DNA of 64,000 nt, taken from positions 124,001-188,000 of the forward strand of contig NZ_VSSP01000006.1 in assembly GCF_008312895.1 (NCBI RefSeq), in the 5' to 3' direction. The notes under the pieces are model-generated. The model did no database searches. It saw only the letters and a program-made list of their open reading frames with translations, and was not told the DNA's origin. The DNA is from Luteimonas suaedae. Its GTDB lineage: Bacteria; Pseudomonadota; Gammaproteobacteria; Xanthomonadales; Xanthomonadaceae. Shown here piece by piece: positions 44,178 to 53,212 of this stretch (positions are counted from its first letter, which is position 1; each line of letters opens with the position of its first letter). The translations under genes and the position numbers were made by a program.

Positions 44178-44672
44178 CTATTCCGCCGCGGTCTGTTCGC
44201 GGACGTCCTGCTCCAGCTGCTGCAGCATCGGCACGATCAGCTGCTGCACGGCGGTCATGGTGTTCTGCATCAGCTGCGGCATCTTGTCGAGCAGCTTCTG
44301 GCCGGCCGGGCTGCCATAGAACTCGATCATCGCGTCCATGTCCTCGCCGGTGAAGGTCTTGGCGTAGATGTCGCGGTACAGCGGCTCGAGCGTTTCCCAC
44401 GACAGCGCTTCCGCGATCCGTTCGTTGGATTTGGCGATGGTCGCCTCGAGCTTGGCGCGATCGGCTTCGCTCATCTCCTGGCCGGCGGTGAGCTGGGCGA
44501 CCATCTGCTGCTGCGAAGCCTGCACCTGCGGCAGCATCACATCGACGGTCTCCTGTGCCCGCATCACTTCCAGCAGGCGATCGACCTGGGCCTGGCTGGC
44601 CTGTTGCGCAGATGCCAACGGGGCGGCCAGCAACAGCGCGACCAGTGCCAGCGCGCGGAACATCGGCTTCAT
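44178..44672 (-). CDS. Periplasmic DUF2059 protein
   Basis: A 164-residue exported protein with signal peptide (ALALVALLLAAPLASAQQ). The mature part is all helical and ends with the DUF2059 domain: LEPLYRDIYAKTFTGEDMDAMIEFYGSPAGQKLLDKMPQLMQ, with the family's YxxxF(T/S)xxE and FYxSPxGxK signatures. Function is unknown; members are common in Gram-negative periplasms. GAGGGAG lies 7 bases before the ATG at 44672. Glutamine-rich segments (QASQQQM) are unremarkable. Confidence 0.85.
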   Translation of the reverse strand: MKPMFRALALVALLLAAPLASAQQASQAQVDRLLEVMRAQETVDVMLPQVQASQQQMVAQLTAGQEMSEADRAKLEATIAKSNERIAEALSWETLEPLYRDIYAKTFTGEDMDAMIEFYGSPAGQKLLDKMPQLMQNTMTAVQQLIVPMLQQLEQDVREQTAAE

Positions 44673-44773
44673 CGGGGCGTCTCCCTCGGATGGAGGCCCG
44701 GATGGTGGTGCCTGCATCGCAGCGCGTCAACACGGCGTCGCGGACCATGACTACAATCGCGCCCGGAGGTCGC

Positions 44774-45187
44774 ATGTCGCAGCCGATGCCGCACATTCCC
44801 GAACAGGAACTCGTCGAGCGCTTCGTGCGCGCCGGCGGCCCGGGCGGGCAGAACGTCAACAAGGTCGCGACCGCGGTCGAGTTGCGCTTCGACGTCGCCC
44901 GGTCGCCGTCGCTGCCCGAGGCGGTGCGCGCGCGCCTGCTGGCCAAGCGCGACCGTCGCCTCACCGACGACGGCGTGCTGGTGATCAGCGCGCAGCGCTT
45001 CCGTACCCAGGAGCGTAACCGCGAGGACGCACGCGCACGCCTGGAGGCGTTCATCGCCTCCGGCCTGCAGGCACCGAAGCCGCGCATCGCCACCCGCCCA
45101 AGCCGCGCCGCCAAGCGGCGGCGCCTGGACAGCAAGCGCCAGCGTGCCGACGTCAAGCGCGGTCGCGGCGCCCCGGACCTGGAGTGA
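44774..45187 (+). CDS. arfB: Alternative ribosome-rescue factor ArfB
   Basis: A 137-residue peptidyl-tRNA hydrolase that frees ribosomes stalled on mRNAs lacking a stop codon. The release-factor GGQ motif is FVRAGGPGGQNVNKVATAVELRFD (about residues 18-41), and the basic tail (PRIATRPSRAAKRRRLDSKRQRADVKRGRG) is the segment that enters the empty mRNA channel. GGAGGT lies 3 bases before the ATG at 44774. Its stop overlaps the GTG start of the acyltransferase-like gene. Confidence 0.93.
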   Translation: MSQPMPHIPEQELVERFVRAGGPGGQNVNKVATAVELRFDVARSPSLPEAVRARLLAKRDRRLTDDGVLVISAQRFRTQERNREDARARLEAFIASGLQAPKPRIATRPSRAAKRRRLDSKRQRADVKRGRGAPDLE

Positions 45188-45795
45188 AGCGCTTGGACGA
45201 CGCGCAACCGCTGATTCCGGTCGTGCCGCCCAATGTGCCGCGGGTGCGCGCCAACGCCTTCACCCGCTGGGTTGGCCGCAGCGTACTGCGCCTCGGCGGC
45301 TGGCGCGTGGCCGGCACGATTCCCGATTGCTCGAAGCTGGTGCTGATCGTGGCCCCACATTCGTCGAACTGGGACGGCCTGTGGGGCTTCGCCGCGAAAC
45401 TGGCGATGGGGCTGGAAATCCGCGTGCTCGGCAAGCGCCAGCTGTTCTGGTGGCCGCTGGGGCCGTTGCTGCGGCGCCTGGGGGTGATCCCGATCGACCG
45501 CAGCGTGTCGCAGGGCACGGTGGGGCAGGTGGTGGAGATGATGGTGCGCGCCGACCACCTGTGGTTCGCGGTGACCCCGGAGGGCACGCGCAAGCAGGTC
45601 AAGAAATGGAAGACCGGCTTCTGGAAGATCGCCCACGCCGCCCGCGTGCCGATCCTGCCGGCGTATTTCCACTATCCCAACAAGACCATCGGCCTTGGCG
45701 AGCTGTTCCACGCCAGCGACGATGCCAACGCCGACATCGCCCGCCTGCGCGAGTGGTACCAGCCGTGGATGGGCCGCAACCGCGGAACGGTATAG
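45184..45795 (+). CDS. PlsC-like acyltransferase
   Basis: A 203-residue lysophospholipid-acyltransferase-like protein. The HX4D catalytic motif is APHSSNWDGLWGFA (about residues 58-71), followed by GLEIRVLGKRQLFWWPLGPLLRRLGVIPIDR and VTPEGTRK, the usual substrate-binding blocks. The family transfers acyl chains to glycerophosphate-type acceptors; this short branch lacks transmembrane helices. The GTG start at 45184 overlaps the arfB stop (GTGA), so it is coupled to arfB. True substrate unknown. Confidence 0.85.
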   Translation: MKRLDDAQPLIPVVPPNVPRVRANAFTRWVGRSVLRLGGWRVAGTIPDCSKLVLIVAPHSSNWDGLWGFAAKLAMGLEIRVLGKRQLFWWPLGPLLRRLGVIPIDRSVSQGTVGQVVEMMVRADHLWFAVTPEGTRKQVKKWKTGFWKIAHAARVPILPAYFHYPNKTIGLGELFHASDDANADIARLREWYQPWMGRNRGTV

Positions 45796-45836
45796 GGGCA
45801 TGAACTAGTTCATGCCTGGCGCCCCGGACGCAATGG

Positions 45837-46814
45837 TCACCGCTCCGAATGCCCGCTGTCGTAGTAGTCCCCGCGCACGAACAGGTCCGGCTTGATCAGC
45901 TCCACGAACGCGCGCGCCTGCGGCGACAGGTACTTGCCCTTGCGCACGACCACGCCGTAGCTGCGTTGCGGAAACCAGTCGGCCAGCGAGCGCGCGGCCA
46001 GCCGTTCGCGATCGGCGTCGCTCAGGCAGATCGCAGTGACGATGCTGATGCCCATGCCCATGGCGACATACTGCTTGATCACCTCCCAGCCGCCGACCTC
46101 GAACGCCACCGTGTACGGCACCCGCTGCTGGTGGAACACCATGTCGACCAGGCGGTAGGTGGTCAGGCGCCGCGGCGGCAGGATCAGGCCGTAGGGTGAG
46201 AGATCCTGCAGCGCCAGGTCCCGCTTGCGCGCCAGCGGGTGGTCCGGCGGCGTGATCAGCATCGGGTCGAAGCGGTAGACCGGCGCGTAGTCGAGATCGG
46301 CGGGCACGTCGAGCATCGAGCCGACGGCAAGGTCCACGGCGTCGGAGCGCAGCAGGTCGAGACCGCCGGCGCCGGTGACGTTGTGCAGGCTCAGGTGCAC
46401 GTCGGGCTGCGCCTGGCGGAACGCTTCGATGATCGGCGGCAGCAGATGCAGGATCGTGGAGGTCCCGGCGGCGATCTGCAGTTCGCCGGCATCCAGGCCG
46501 CGCAACTGCTGCCGGAACGTGGCGGGCAGGGCGTCGATGCTTTCGACCAGCGGCCGTGCCAGTTCGTACAGGGCCTCGCCCTCGCGGGTGGGGATCAGGC
46601 GCCGGCCGCTGCGTTCGAACAGCCGCACGCCGAGGTCGCGCTCCAGCGCCTGCAGCTGCAGGGTGATGGCGGGCTGGCTGACGAACAGCGCCTCGGCCGC
46701 GCGTGAGACCGAACCCAGCCGTGCGGTCTGGCAGAACGCCCGCAGGGGCTTGAGCCGGTCGCCCTTGTAGGCGAAATGCGTTGGCACGGCGCGCTTTTCG
46801 GCCATATCTGCCAT
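45837..46814 (-). CDS. LysR-type regulator, divergent from aceB
   Basis: A 325-residue LysR regulator. The helix-turn-helix is LKPLRAFCQTARLGSVSRAAEALFVSQPAITLQLQALERDLGVRLFERSG (about residues 22-71). The effector domain is of the CysB/Cbl type (VDLAVGSMLD, YGLILPPRRLTTYRLVDMVFHQQ, IKQYVAMGMGISIVTAI). It is divergent from the glyoxylate-shunt genes aceB and aceA and is their probable regulator, by position. The start is uncertain: 46814 and 46805 are both ATG and neither has a clear binding site. Confidence 0.88.
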   Translation of the reverse strand: MADMAEKRAVPTHFAYKGDRLKPLRAFCQTARLGSVSRAAEALFVSQPAITLQLQALERDLGVRLFERSGRRLIPTREGEALYELARPLVESIDALPATFRQQLRGLDAGELQIAAGTSTILHLLPPIIEAFRQAQPDVHLSLHNVTGAGGLDLLRSDAVDLAVGSMLDVPADLDYAPVYRFDPMLITPPDHPLARKRDLALQDLSPYGLILPPRRLTTYRLVDMVFHQQRVPYTVAFEVGGWEVIKQYVAMGMGISIVTAICLSDADRERLAARSLADWFPQRSYGVVVRKGKYLSPQARAFVELIKPDLFVRGDYYDSGHSER

Positions 46815-46831
46815 CGATATAAATGTAACTA

Positions 46832-46869
46832 ATACTAAGCATTGAAAAAACTGTGTTGTCAAATACAGT
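46832..46869. promoter_or_regulatory. Overlapping divergent promoters, lysR/aceB
   Basis: The lysR-aceB gap is markedly AT-rich for this genome. Rightward, TTGAAA (46842-46847) and TACAGT (46864-46869) with 16 bases between fit an aceB promoter. Leftward, a perfect TTGACA (46862-46857 on the minus strand) is followed after 19 bases by TAGTAT. The two promoters overlap, so a LysR protein bound here could repress its own gene while controlling aceB. Confidence 0.45.
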
Positions 46870-46918
46870 ACCCGGTCGGATGGTGGGCCTGTGCCGTAAA
46901 CGCAGGAGACACCCCCCC

Positions 46919-48559
46919 ATGTCCGCTGTACTCAAGGAACAAGCCGCCGCTGGCGGGATCGTTTTCACCGCGCAGGCGCCTGAGGATCTGCTGGATCCGT
47001 CGGCGCAGGCCTTTCTCGCCGACCTGCACCGCTGCTACGAGCCGCGCCGCCGCCGCTGCCTGGCCACGCGCCGCGAGCGCCAGGCGCGCTTCGACGCCGG
47101 CGGACTGCCCGATTTCCGCGACGACACCCGCGCCATCCGCGAGGGTGACTGGCGGGTGGCCGGGCTGCCCTCGGCGCTGCGCGACCGCCGGGTGGAAATC
47201 ACCGGGCCGGTCGATCCGAAGATGGTCATCAATGCGCTGAACTCGGGCGCCAGCTGCTACATGGCCGACTTCGAGGATTCCACCGCGCCGACCTGGGACG
47301 CGCTGCTGACCGGGCAGCGGGCGCTGCGCGAAGCCGTTGCCGGCACCCTATCGTTCACCGGCGACACGGGCAAGCGCTACGCGTTGCGACCGTATCCGGA
47401 GCAGGCGGTGCTGCTGGTGCGCCCGCGCGGCTGGCACCTGGACGAGAAGCACGTGCTTGTCGACGGCGAGCGCCTGTCCGCTGCGCTGTTCGATGCCGGC
47501 CTGTTCGCGTTCCACAACGCCGATGCGCTCGCCGCGAAGGATCGCGGCCCCTACTTCTACCTGCCGAAGCTGGAGTCGATGGAGGAGGCGCAGCTGTGGC
47601 AGGACGTGCTCTCCCACATCGAGGCGATGCTCGGGCTGGCGCACGGGCAGATCCGGGTCACGGTGCTGATCGAGACGCTGCCGGCGGCGTTCGAGATGGA
47701 CGAGATCCTGTACGTGCTGCGCGACCGTATCGCCGGGCTCAACTGCGGGCGCTGGGACTACATCTTTTCGTACATCAAGACCTTCCGCCGCCATCGCAAG
47801 CGCGTGCTGCCCGAGCGCGGCCAGGTCACGATGATCCAGCCGTTCCTCAAGGCCTACTCGGAACTGCTGATCCAGACCTGCCACCGCCGCGGCGCGCACG
47901 CGATGGGCGGCATGGCCGCGCAGATCCCGATCGCCGGCGACGAGGACGCCAATGCCCGTGCGCTTGCGCGGGTGCGCGCCGACAAGCTGCGCGAGGTCGC
48001 CGCAGGCCACGACGGCACCTGGGTCGCGCATCCGGCGCTGATCCCGGTGGCGAAGCAGATCTTCGACGAGCGCATGCCGACGCCGCACCAGCAGCACGAG
48101 CGCCGGGACGACGTGCTGGTGATCCGCGACGACCTGATCCAGGCGCCGCCGGGCACGATCACCCGCGCGGGCTTCGAGGGCAACGTCGAGGTCTGCGTGC
48201 GCTATCTGGCGGCCTGGCTCGACGGCAACGGCTGCGTGCCGATCCATTGGCTGATGGAGGACGCCGCCACCGCCGAAATCGCGCGCGCACAACTGTGGCA
48301 ATGGCTGCATCACGGTGATCGCGCGAACGGCGGATCTGGCGACGGCCGGCTCCTGGACGGCTTGTGCCTCGACGACGGCACCGCGATCGACTGGGTGCTG
48401 TTCGAAGCGGTGTTGCTGGGCCTGCCCTCGCGGCTGGCCGGGCAGGCGCTCCCGGGCGCGACGCGCGTGCGGGAGGCGATCGCCCTGCTCGAGGAACTCA
48501 CCCGCCGCGACGCGCTGGAGGATTTCCTCACCCTGCCGGCCTACGAACGCCTGGACTGA
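46919..48559 (+). CDS. aceB: Malate synthase A
   Basis: A 546-residue glyoxylate-shunt enzyme that condenses glyoxylate with acetyl-CoA to malate. Malate synthase A features are NSGASCYMADFEDSTAPTWDALLTGQ, LRPRGWHLDEKHVLVDG, ITVLIETLPAAFEMDEILY-like ITVL/VTVLIETLPAAFEMDEI, GLNCGRWDYIFSYIKTF and GMAAQIPI. AGGAGA lies about 11 bases before the ATG. It is followed by isocitrate lyase after about 200 bases containing a repeat pair, and is divergent from a LysR gene. Together the two enzymes allow growth on acetate and fatty acids. Confidence 0.97.
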   Translation: MSAVLKEQAAAGGIVFTAQAPEDLLDPSAQAFLADLHRCYEPRRRRCLATRRERQARFDAGGLPDFRDDTRAIREGDWRVAGLPSALRDRRVEITGPVDPKMVINALNSGASCYMADFEDSTAPTWDALLTGQRALREAVAGTLSFTGDTGKRYALRPYPEQAVLLVRPRGWHLDEKHVLVDGERLSAALFDAGLFAFHNADALAAKDRGPYFYLPKLESMEEAQLWQDVLSHIEAMLGLAHGQIRVTVLIETLPAAFEMDEILYVLRDRIAGLNCGRWDYIFSYIKTFRRHRKRVLPERGQVTMIQPFLKAYSELLIQTCHRRGAHAMGGMAAQIPIAGDEDANARALARVRADKLREVAAGHDGTWVAHPALIPVAKQIFDERMPTPHQQHERRDDVLVIRDDLIQAPPGTITRAGFEGNVEVCVRYLAAWLDGNGCVPIHWLMEDAATAEIARAQLWQWLHHGDRANGGSGDGRLLDGLCLDDGTAIDWVLFEAVLLGLPSRLAGQALPGATRVREAIALLEELTRRDALEDFLTLPAYERLD

Positions 48560-48567
48560 TTTCCCAT

Positions 48568-48713
48568 GTAGGAGCGGCTTCAGCCGCGACCACGGCAGGC
48601 AGTCCCACCAGCGGCGACTGCGATGAACGCGCCACCGCCTGTTGCGAAGGGAAACGACTGCGGTGGGCGCCAGGTGTCAGCTTGCGCGCCGTCGCGGCTG
48701 AAGCCGCTCCCAC
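48568..48713. repeat. GTAG-headed repeat pair between aceB and aceA
   Basis: GTAGGAGCGGCTTCAGCCGC at 48568-48587 (continuing GAC) and an inverted copy at 48691-48713 (GTCGCGGCTGAAGCCGCTCC, ending CAC instead of TAC). It is the same element family as at 4062 and 36643 but with CGGC in the stem. It sits inside the aceBA unit and may modulate the aceB/aceA ratio. Confidence 0.75.
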
Positions 48714-48755
48714 AGGGATCACATGCTTCTCCGACCTCCAATCGAGGACACACCG

Positions 48756-50096
48756 ATGGAACATGCTCCGATGAGACCCGCCCCGACGAAGCACACCCTC
48801 CCCACCGCCGAACAGGTCCAACTGGACTGGAACAACAATCCGCGCTGGGCCGGCATCACCCGCCCGTACTCGGCTGCCGACGTGGTGCGCCTGCGCGGCA
48901 CCGTCGCGATCGAGCATTCGCTGGCCAGGATCGGCGCCGAGAAACTCTGGGGCTACCTGCAGACGCAGGATTTCGTCAATGCACTCGGCGCGCTTACCGG
49001 CAACCAGGCGATGCAGCAGGTCAAGGCCGGGCTGAAGGCGATCTACCTGTCGGGATGGCAGGTGGCGGCCGACGCCAACCTGGCCGGGCAGATGTATCCG
49101 GACCAGTCGCTGTATCCGGCGGACTCGGTGCCGGCGGTGGTCAAGCGCATCAACAACACGCTACTGCGCGCCGACCAGTTGCAGCACGCCGAGCGCAACG
49201 GCGGCGATGGCGCGCGCGACGACATCGATTACCTGCAGCCGATCGTCGCCGACGCCGAGGCGGGATTCGGCGGCGTGCTCAACGCCTTCGAACTGATGAA
49301 GGCCATGATCGAGGCCGGCGCGGCCGGCGTGCACTTCGAAGACCAGCTGGCGTCGGTGAAGAAGTGCGGCCACATGGGCGGCAAGGTACTGGTGCCCACA
49401 CGCGAGGCGGTCGACAAGCTGGCGGCCGCGCGCCTGGCCGCGGACGTGACCGGCGTGCCGACGTTGCTGATCGCGCGCACCGACGCCGAGGCCGCCGACC
49501 TGCTCACCAGCGACATCGACGACAACGACCGGCCGTTCTGCACCGGCGAGCGCACCCCGGAAGGGTTCTACAAGACCCGCAAGGGCTTGGACCAGGCGAT
49601 CAGCCGCGGCCTGGCCTATGCACCGTACGCCGATCTGATCTGGTGCGAGACCGGCAAGCCGGACCTGGAGTTCGCACGCAAGTTCGCCGCGGCGATCCAC
49701 GCGCAGTACCCGGGCAAGCTGCTGGCCTACAACTGTTCGCCGAGCTTCAACTGGAAGCAGAACCTGGACGACACCACGATCGCGACCTTCCAGCGGGAGA
49801 TCGCCGCCTACGGCTACAAGTTCCAGTTCATCACCCTGGCCGGCTTCCATGCGCTCAACTACTCCATGTTCCACCTCGCGCATGGCTACGCGCGCCGGCA
49901 GATGAGCGCCTTCGTGGAGTTGCAGGAAGCCGAGTTCGCCGCCGCCGAGCGCGGCTTTACCGCGGTCCGGCACCAGCGCGAGGTCGGCACCGGCTACTTC
50001 GACACGGTCACCCAGACCATCCAGCGCGGGCAGTCCTCGACCACGGCCCTGACCGGCTCCACCGAGGAGGAACAGTTCGCCTCCAGGGCGGCATAG
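48756..50096 (+). CDS. aceA: Isocitrate lyase
   Basis: A 446-residue enzyme that splits isocitrate into succinate and glyoxylate. The catalytic motif KKCGHMGGK (about residues 206-214) is intact, along with [64 protein letters not shown] and YNCSPSFNW. The start at 48756 has GAGGA about 8 bases upstream; an ATG eleven codons earlier lies in the repeat-proximal leader. Second gene of the glyoxylate shunt here. Confidence 0.97.
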   Translation: MEHAPMRPAPTKHTLPTAEQVQLDWNNNPRWAGITRPYSAADVVRLRGTVAIEHSLARIGAEKLWGYLQTQDFVNALGALTGNQAMQQVKAGLKAIYLSGWQVAADANLAGQMYPDQSLYPADSVPAVVKRINNTLLRADQLQHAERNGGDGARDDIDYLQPIVADAEAGFGGVLNAFELMKAMIEAGAAGVHFEDQLASVKKCGHMGGKVLVPTREAVDKLAAARLAADVTGVPTLLIARTDAEAADLLTSDIDDNDRPFCTGERTPEGFYKTRKGLDQAISRGLAYAPYADLIWCETGKPDLEFARKFAAAIHAQYPGKLLAYNCSPSFNWKQNLDDTTIATFQREIAAYGYKFQFITLAGFHALNYSMFHLAHGYARRQMSAFVELQEAEFAAAERGFTAVRHQREVGTGYFDTVTQTIQRGQSSTTALTGSTEEEQFASRAA

Positions 50097-50175
50097 CGCC
50101 ACAAGATGTGGCCCGCACCCGATGGGCAACGGCGCGGGTCGGCCTGGCGGACCGCGCGCCGCACGCTTCCCGTGG

Positions 50176-50580
50176 TCAAGTGGGTGTCGCCCGCGGCAGG
50201 CCGTCGTCCGGGTCGATGGCCGCCCATGCGACGTGCTTGTCCCAATAGGCGTGCAGCTGCGGATCGCGATCGACCGGGGTGGTGAAGTGCGCCAGGGCGA
50301 TGTGCAGCTCGCCCGGCCAGCGTTCGGAGCGGAAGAACAGCATCGTACCGCAGCGGCTGCAGAAGCCGCGTTCGGCTCCGGGCGAGGAGGCGTACCAGCA
50401 CAGACGGGCATGCGGGTCCTCGATACGGCAGCGATCGGCCCGCATGCCGACCCAGGTCACGAACGCGGCGCCGTGCGCGCGCCGGCACATGCTGCAGTGG
50501 CAATGGGCCACCCATTGGCTGGGCAGTTCCGCGTGCAGCTGGATGTCGCCGCAGAAGCATTGGGCGTGTGCGGTGGTCAT
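50176..50580 (-). CDS. GFA-family zinc protein
   Basis: A 134-residue protein of the glutathione-dependent formaldehyde-activating (GFA/Mss4-like) fold. Zinc-binding cysteines appear in CFCGDIQLH, HCHCSMCRRAHGAAF and GFCSRCGTMLFF, the usual spacing. Most family members have no proven formaldehyde activity, so the enzyme role is uncertain. It is convergent with aceA and separated from the S9 peptidase by a repeat. Confidence 0.85.
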   Translation of the reverse strand: MTTAHAQCFCGDIQLHAELPSQWVAHCHCSMCRRAHGAAFVTWVGMRADRCRIEDPHARLCWYASSPGAERGFCSRCGTMLFFRSERWPGELHIALAHFTTPVDRDPQLHAYWDKHVAWAAIDPDDGLPRATPT

Positions 50581-50742
50581 GGGTGCTCCCGAGCATGCAT
50601 GCGGATTCCGGCACGATAGCGCATCGCTTCCGCGCGCCAGAACGGTCCTGCCCCGCTGCGCAGGTTCCGGGTACGCCGGGCGGCTCGACTCCGTGTGGGA
50701 TCGGCGGTTCGTGGCCGATGCAAAGACGGTGAAAGGAGAATC

Positions 50743-50767
50743 GTGTGGGAGCGACGGCAGTCGCGAC
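50743..50767. repeat. GTGGGAGCGAC-type repeat
   Basis: GTGTGGGAGCGACGGCAGTC followed by GCGAC, the same family as the pair near 31453. A partial inverted copy (ATCGCTCCTCAC) lies around 50787-50798, just beyond the S9 peptidase stop, giving a possible transcription-ending hairpin. Confidence 0.55.
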
Positions 50768-50802
50768 TTTCCGGCGGTATACCGCCATCGCTCCTCACGA
50801 AC

Positions 50803-52899
50803 CTATTTGCGGACCGCCTGTTCGTGCGTCTCCATTGCTTCGGCCAGGCCCGGCACGCCGTCGGCGCCGACCGGCACGCTGATGCTGGAACCGGCGAAGT
50901 CCTCGCCGATCGGTTGCGCGCGGCCGCCCAGGCACGTCGACAGGAAGCCTTCGGCGACCGCGTTGAAAGCCTTGCTGTTTTCCGGCCGGGCGAAGCCATG
51001 GCCCTCGTCGGGGAACAGCACATACGTCACCGGAATGTTCTTTTCCTGCATCGCCTCGACGATCTGGTCGCTCTCGGCCTGCACCACGCGCGGGTCGTTG
51101 GCGCCCTGGCCGATCAGCAGCGGCTTGCTGATGCGGTCGACATGGGTGATCGGCGAGCGGTCCAGCAGCAGCTGCCTGCCTTCCTCGGTGCGCGGGTCGC
51201 CGACGCGCTTGTACCACTGCTCCATGAAGCTGGCCCAGTAGGCGGGGAAGGTCTCGAACAGGGTGATCAGGTTGGACGGGCCGACGATGTCGACGCCGCA
51301 CTTGAAGGCCTCCGGGGTGAAGGTCATGCCCACCAGGGTCGCGTAGCCGCCGTAGCTGCCGCCCATGATCGCGACCTGGTCCTCGGTGGTGACGCCCTGC
51401 TGCACCGCCCATTGCACGGCGTCGATCAAGTCATCGTGCATCTTGCCGGCCCATTCGCCGTTGGACTTGTTGACGAAGTCCTTGCCGAAGCCGGTGGAAC
51501 CGCGATAGTTGACCTGCAGTACCGAGTAGCCGCGGTTCGCCAGCCACTGCGCGTACGGGTTGTAGCCGTAGTTGTCGCGCGCCCAGGGACCGCCGTGGAC
51601 GAATAGCACCATCGGTACGGCGGCATCCGGCTTGCCGTCGGCGTCCGGGTCGGCATGCGCCGGCAGGGTGAGATAGCTGACCAGCGGCAGGCCGTCGCGC
51701 GAGGTGATCTCCTGTGGCCATTGCGGCACCAGCGGTTGGCCGTCGAGCGCCGGGCGCGAGGAGAACAGCTCGGTCAGTTCGCCGCTGCCCTGCTTGCGAT
51801 CGTAGCGGTAGTACACCGCCGGGGCTTCCGCCGCGGAGTAGGCGACGATCCAGATGCGGTCGTCCTGGGTGCGCGCGCTGACCGAGGCTTCCCCGGGACC
51901 GATCGCCTCGAGCTTTTCCAGATCCGCGGCGATGTCGTCGTCGATGGCAGTCCATTCTTTGCGCAGGTAGTTGGAGGCCGCGGCCTGCACCACGCCGGTT
52001 CGTGGATCGGTCAGGGTGTCGTCGACGTCGGCGCGCGGATCCTCGGAGATGACGGTCTTCTCGCCGCTGGCCAGGTCCACGCCGACCAGCGCGGTGGTGT
52101 TGCGCCCACGCGATTCCTCCAGGTAGGCGGTCTTGCCGTCGGTGGTGAAGCCGATGTAGCTGGTGCTGAGAAAGTCGTCGAACGGGATTTCCTCGGCCAG
52201 TTCCCAGCCGCCGTCGCCGTCGGGACGCAGCACGTCCTGTCCGCCGTCGGGGCGGGCGCGGGTCGCCAGGCGCACGTTGTAGTCGGCATCGGCCAGGTAG
52301 CCGGCGAACTGCTGCGTGTTCTCCTCGACCAGGGTGCGCTCGCCGCTGGCCAGGTCGACCCGGTAGAGATCGTGCCACTGCGGGTCGCGATCGTTCATCG
52401 CCACCAACACCGACTCCGGGTGCAGGTGGCTGACGCCGCTGACGTAGGCGCGGGTCTTTTCGAACGGCGTCAGGTCACGGCTCTCGCCGCTGGCCAGATC
52501 GACTGCGTACAGGTGGAAATCCTCGTCGCCGCCGGTGTCGCGCAGGTACAGCAGCGTGTCGGGCTGGTGCGCCCAGAAGTACTGGCGGATGCCGCGGGCG
52601 TCGTCTTTCGTCACCGCGCGCGCTGCACCGACATCGTCGGCCGGCGCGACCCAGACATTGAGCACGCCGTCGACCGGTGCGATCCAGCTGAGGTACTTGC
52701 CATCGGGACTGATCTGCACGCTGGCGCGCTCGGGATTGCCGAACAGGGCGTCGCGCGGGATCAGGGCGACATCCTCGATCGAGGTCGGCGTGGCGGGCTT
52801 GTCGGCCGCAGCGGTCGGCGCGGCAGCATCGTCCTGGCGACCGCCGCAGGCGGCGAGCGCGAGCGCCAGGCTCGAGGCAAGGATCAGGCGGCACGACAT
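50803..52899 (-). CDS. S9-family prolyl oligopeptidase lipoprotein, copy 2
   Basis: A 698-residue exported peptidase. The signal ends LALALAACGG, giving an acylated Cys at about residue 18. A seven-bladed propeller-like region (DLASGESRDLTPF, DLASGERTLVEENTQQ and similar repeats) precedes the alpha/beta-hydrolase domain. The nucleophile Ser is in IMGGSYGGYATLVG, the catalytic His in FPDEGHGFARPENS, and the Asp in IGQGANDPRV. It closely resembles the gene upstream (53213-55306) along its whole length, so the two are a tandem duplication. Family members release dipeptides or cleave short peptides. Start at 52899 with TTGGGGGAA upstream. Confidence 0.92.
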   Translation of the reverse strand: MSCRLILASSLALALAACGGRQDDAAAPTAAADKPATPTSIEDVALIPRDALFGNPERASVQISPDGKYLSWIAPVDGVLNVWVAPADDVGAARAVTKDDARGIRQYFWAHQPDTLLYLRDTGGDEDFHLYAVDLASGESRDLTPFEKTRAYVSGVSHLHPESVLVAMNDRDPQWHDLYRVDLASGERTLVEENTQQFAGYLADADYNVRLATRARPDGGQDVLRPDGDGGWELAEEIPFDDFLSTSYIGFTTDGKTAYLEESRGRNTTALVGVDLASGEKTVISEDPRADVDDTLTDPRTGVVQAAASNYLRKEWTAIDDDIAADLEKLEAIGPGEASVSARTQDDRIWIVAYSAAEAPAVYYRYDRKQGSGELTELFSSRPALDGQPLVPQWPQEITSRDGLPLVSYLTLPAHADPDADGKPDAAVPMVLFVHGGPWARDNYGYNPYAQWLANRGYSVLQVNYRGSTGFGKDFVNKSNGEWAGKMHDDLIDAVQWAVQQGVTTEDQVAIMGGSYGGYATLVGMTFTPEAFKCGVDIVGPSNLITLFETFPAYWASFMEQWYKRVGDPRTEEGRQLLLDRSPITHVDRISKPLLIGQGANDPRVVQAESDQIVEAMQEKNIPVTYVLFPDEGHGFARPENSKAFNAVAEGFLSTCLGGRAQPIGEDFAGSSISVPVGADGVPGLAEAMETHEQAVRK

Positions 52900-52970
52900 G
52901 GCGGTTCCCCCAAGGATTACGGATGTAATCACGCCAAGCTAGCGCCGCGCCGTGCGCGATGCGTTTGCGC

Positions 52971-53001
52971 GGCGTTAAATGATGGGGTGACTGATGGCAG
53001 G
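52971..53001 (-). promoter_or_regulatory. Conserved upstream motif, S9 peptidase copy 2
   Basis: On the minus strand, CCTGCCATCAGTCACC then ATTTAACGCC, ending 72 bases before the start codon. The same two blocks lie 71 bases before the paralogue. Conservation beyond the coding region suggests a shared promoter or regulator site. Confidence 0.45.
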
Positions 53002-53121
53002 GTGCGGGAACTCGCGGACCCTGAGGCCCCGACAATCGTCGACCTCTACGACGTCGGCGGCTTCAATCCGGCCCCGTTGGGGCGGCGGAAGCCGTGACAT
53101 CCGACAGCGCCGGCAAAAGCG

Positions 53122-53146
53122 CCGCGACTTCCGTCGCTCCCACAGA
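53122..53146. repeat. GTGGGAGCGAC-type repeat, single copy
   Basis: GCCGCGACTTCCGTCGCTCC followed by CACAG, the inverse of the element at 50743 and 31453. It lies between the two S9 peptidase genes. Confidence 0.55.
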
Positions 53147-53212
53147 AGCCATGGCATGCGGGAGCGCCGGACGTGGCCGGCGTCTCCCGTTTGCGTTCGC
53201 GTGCCGCAGGGC

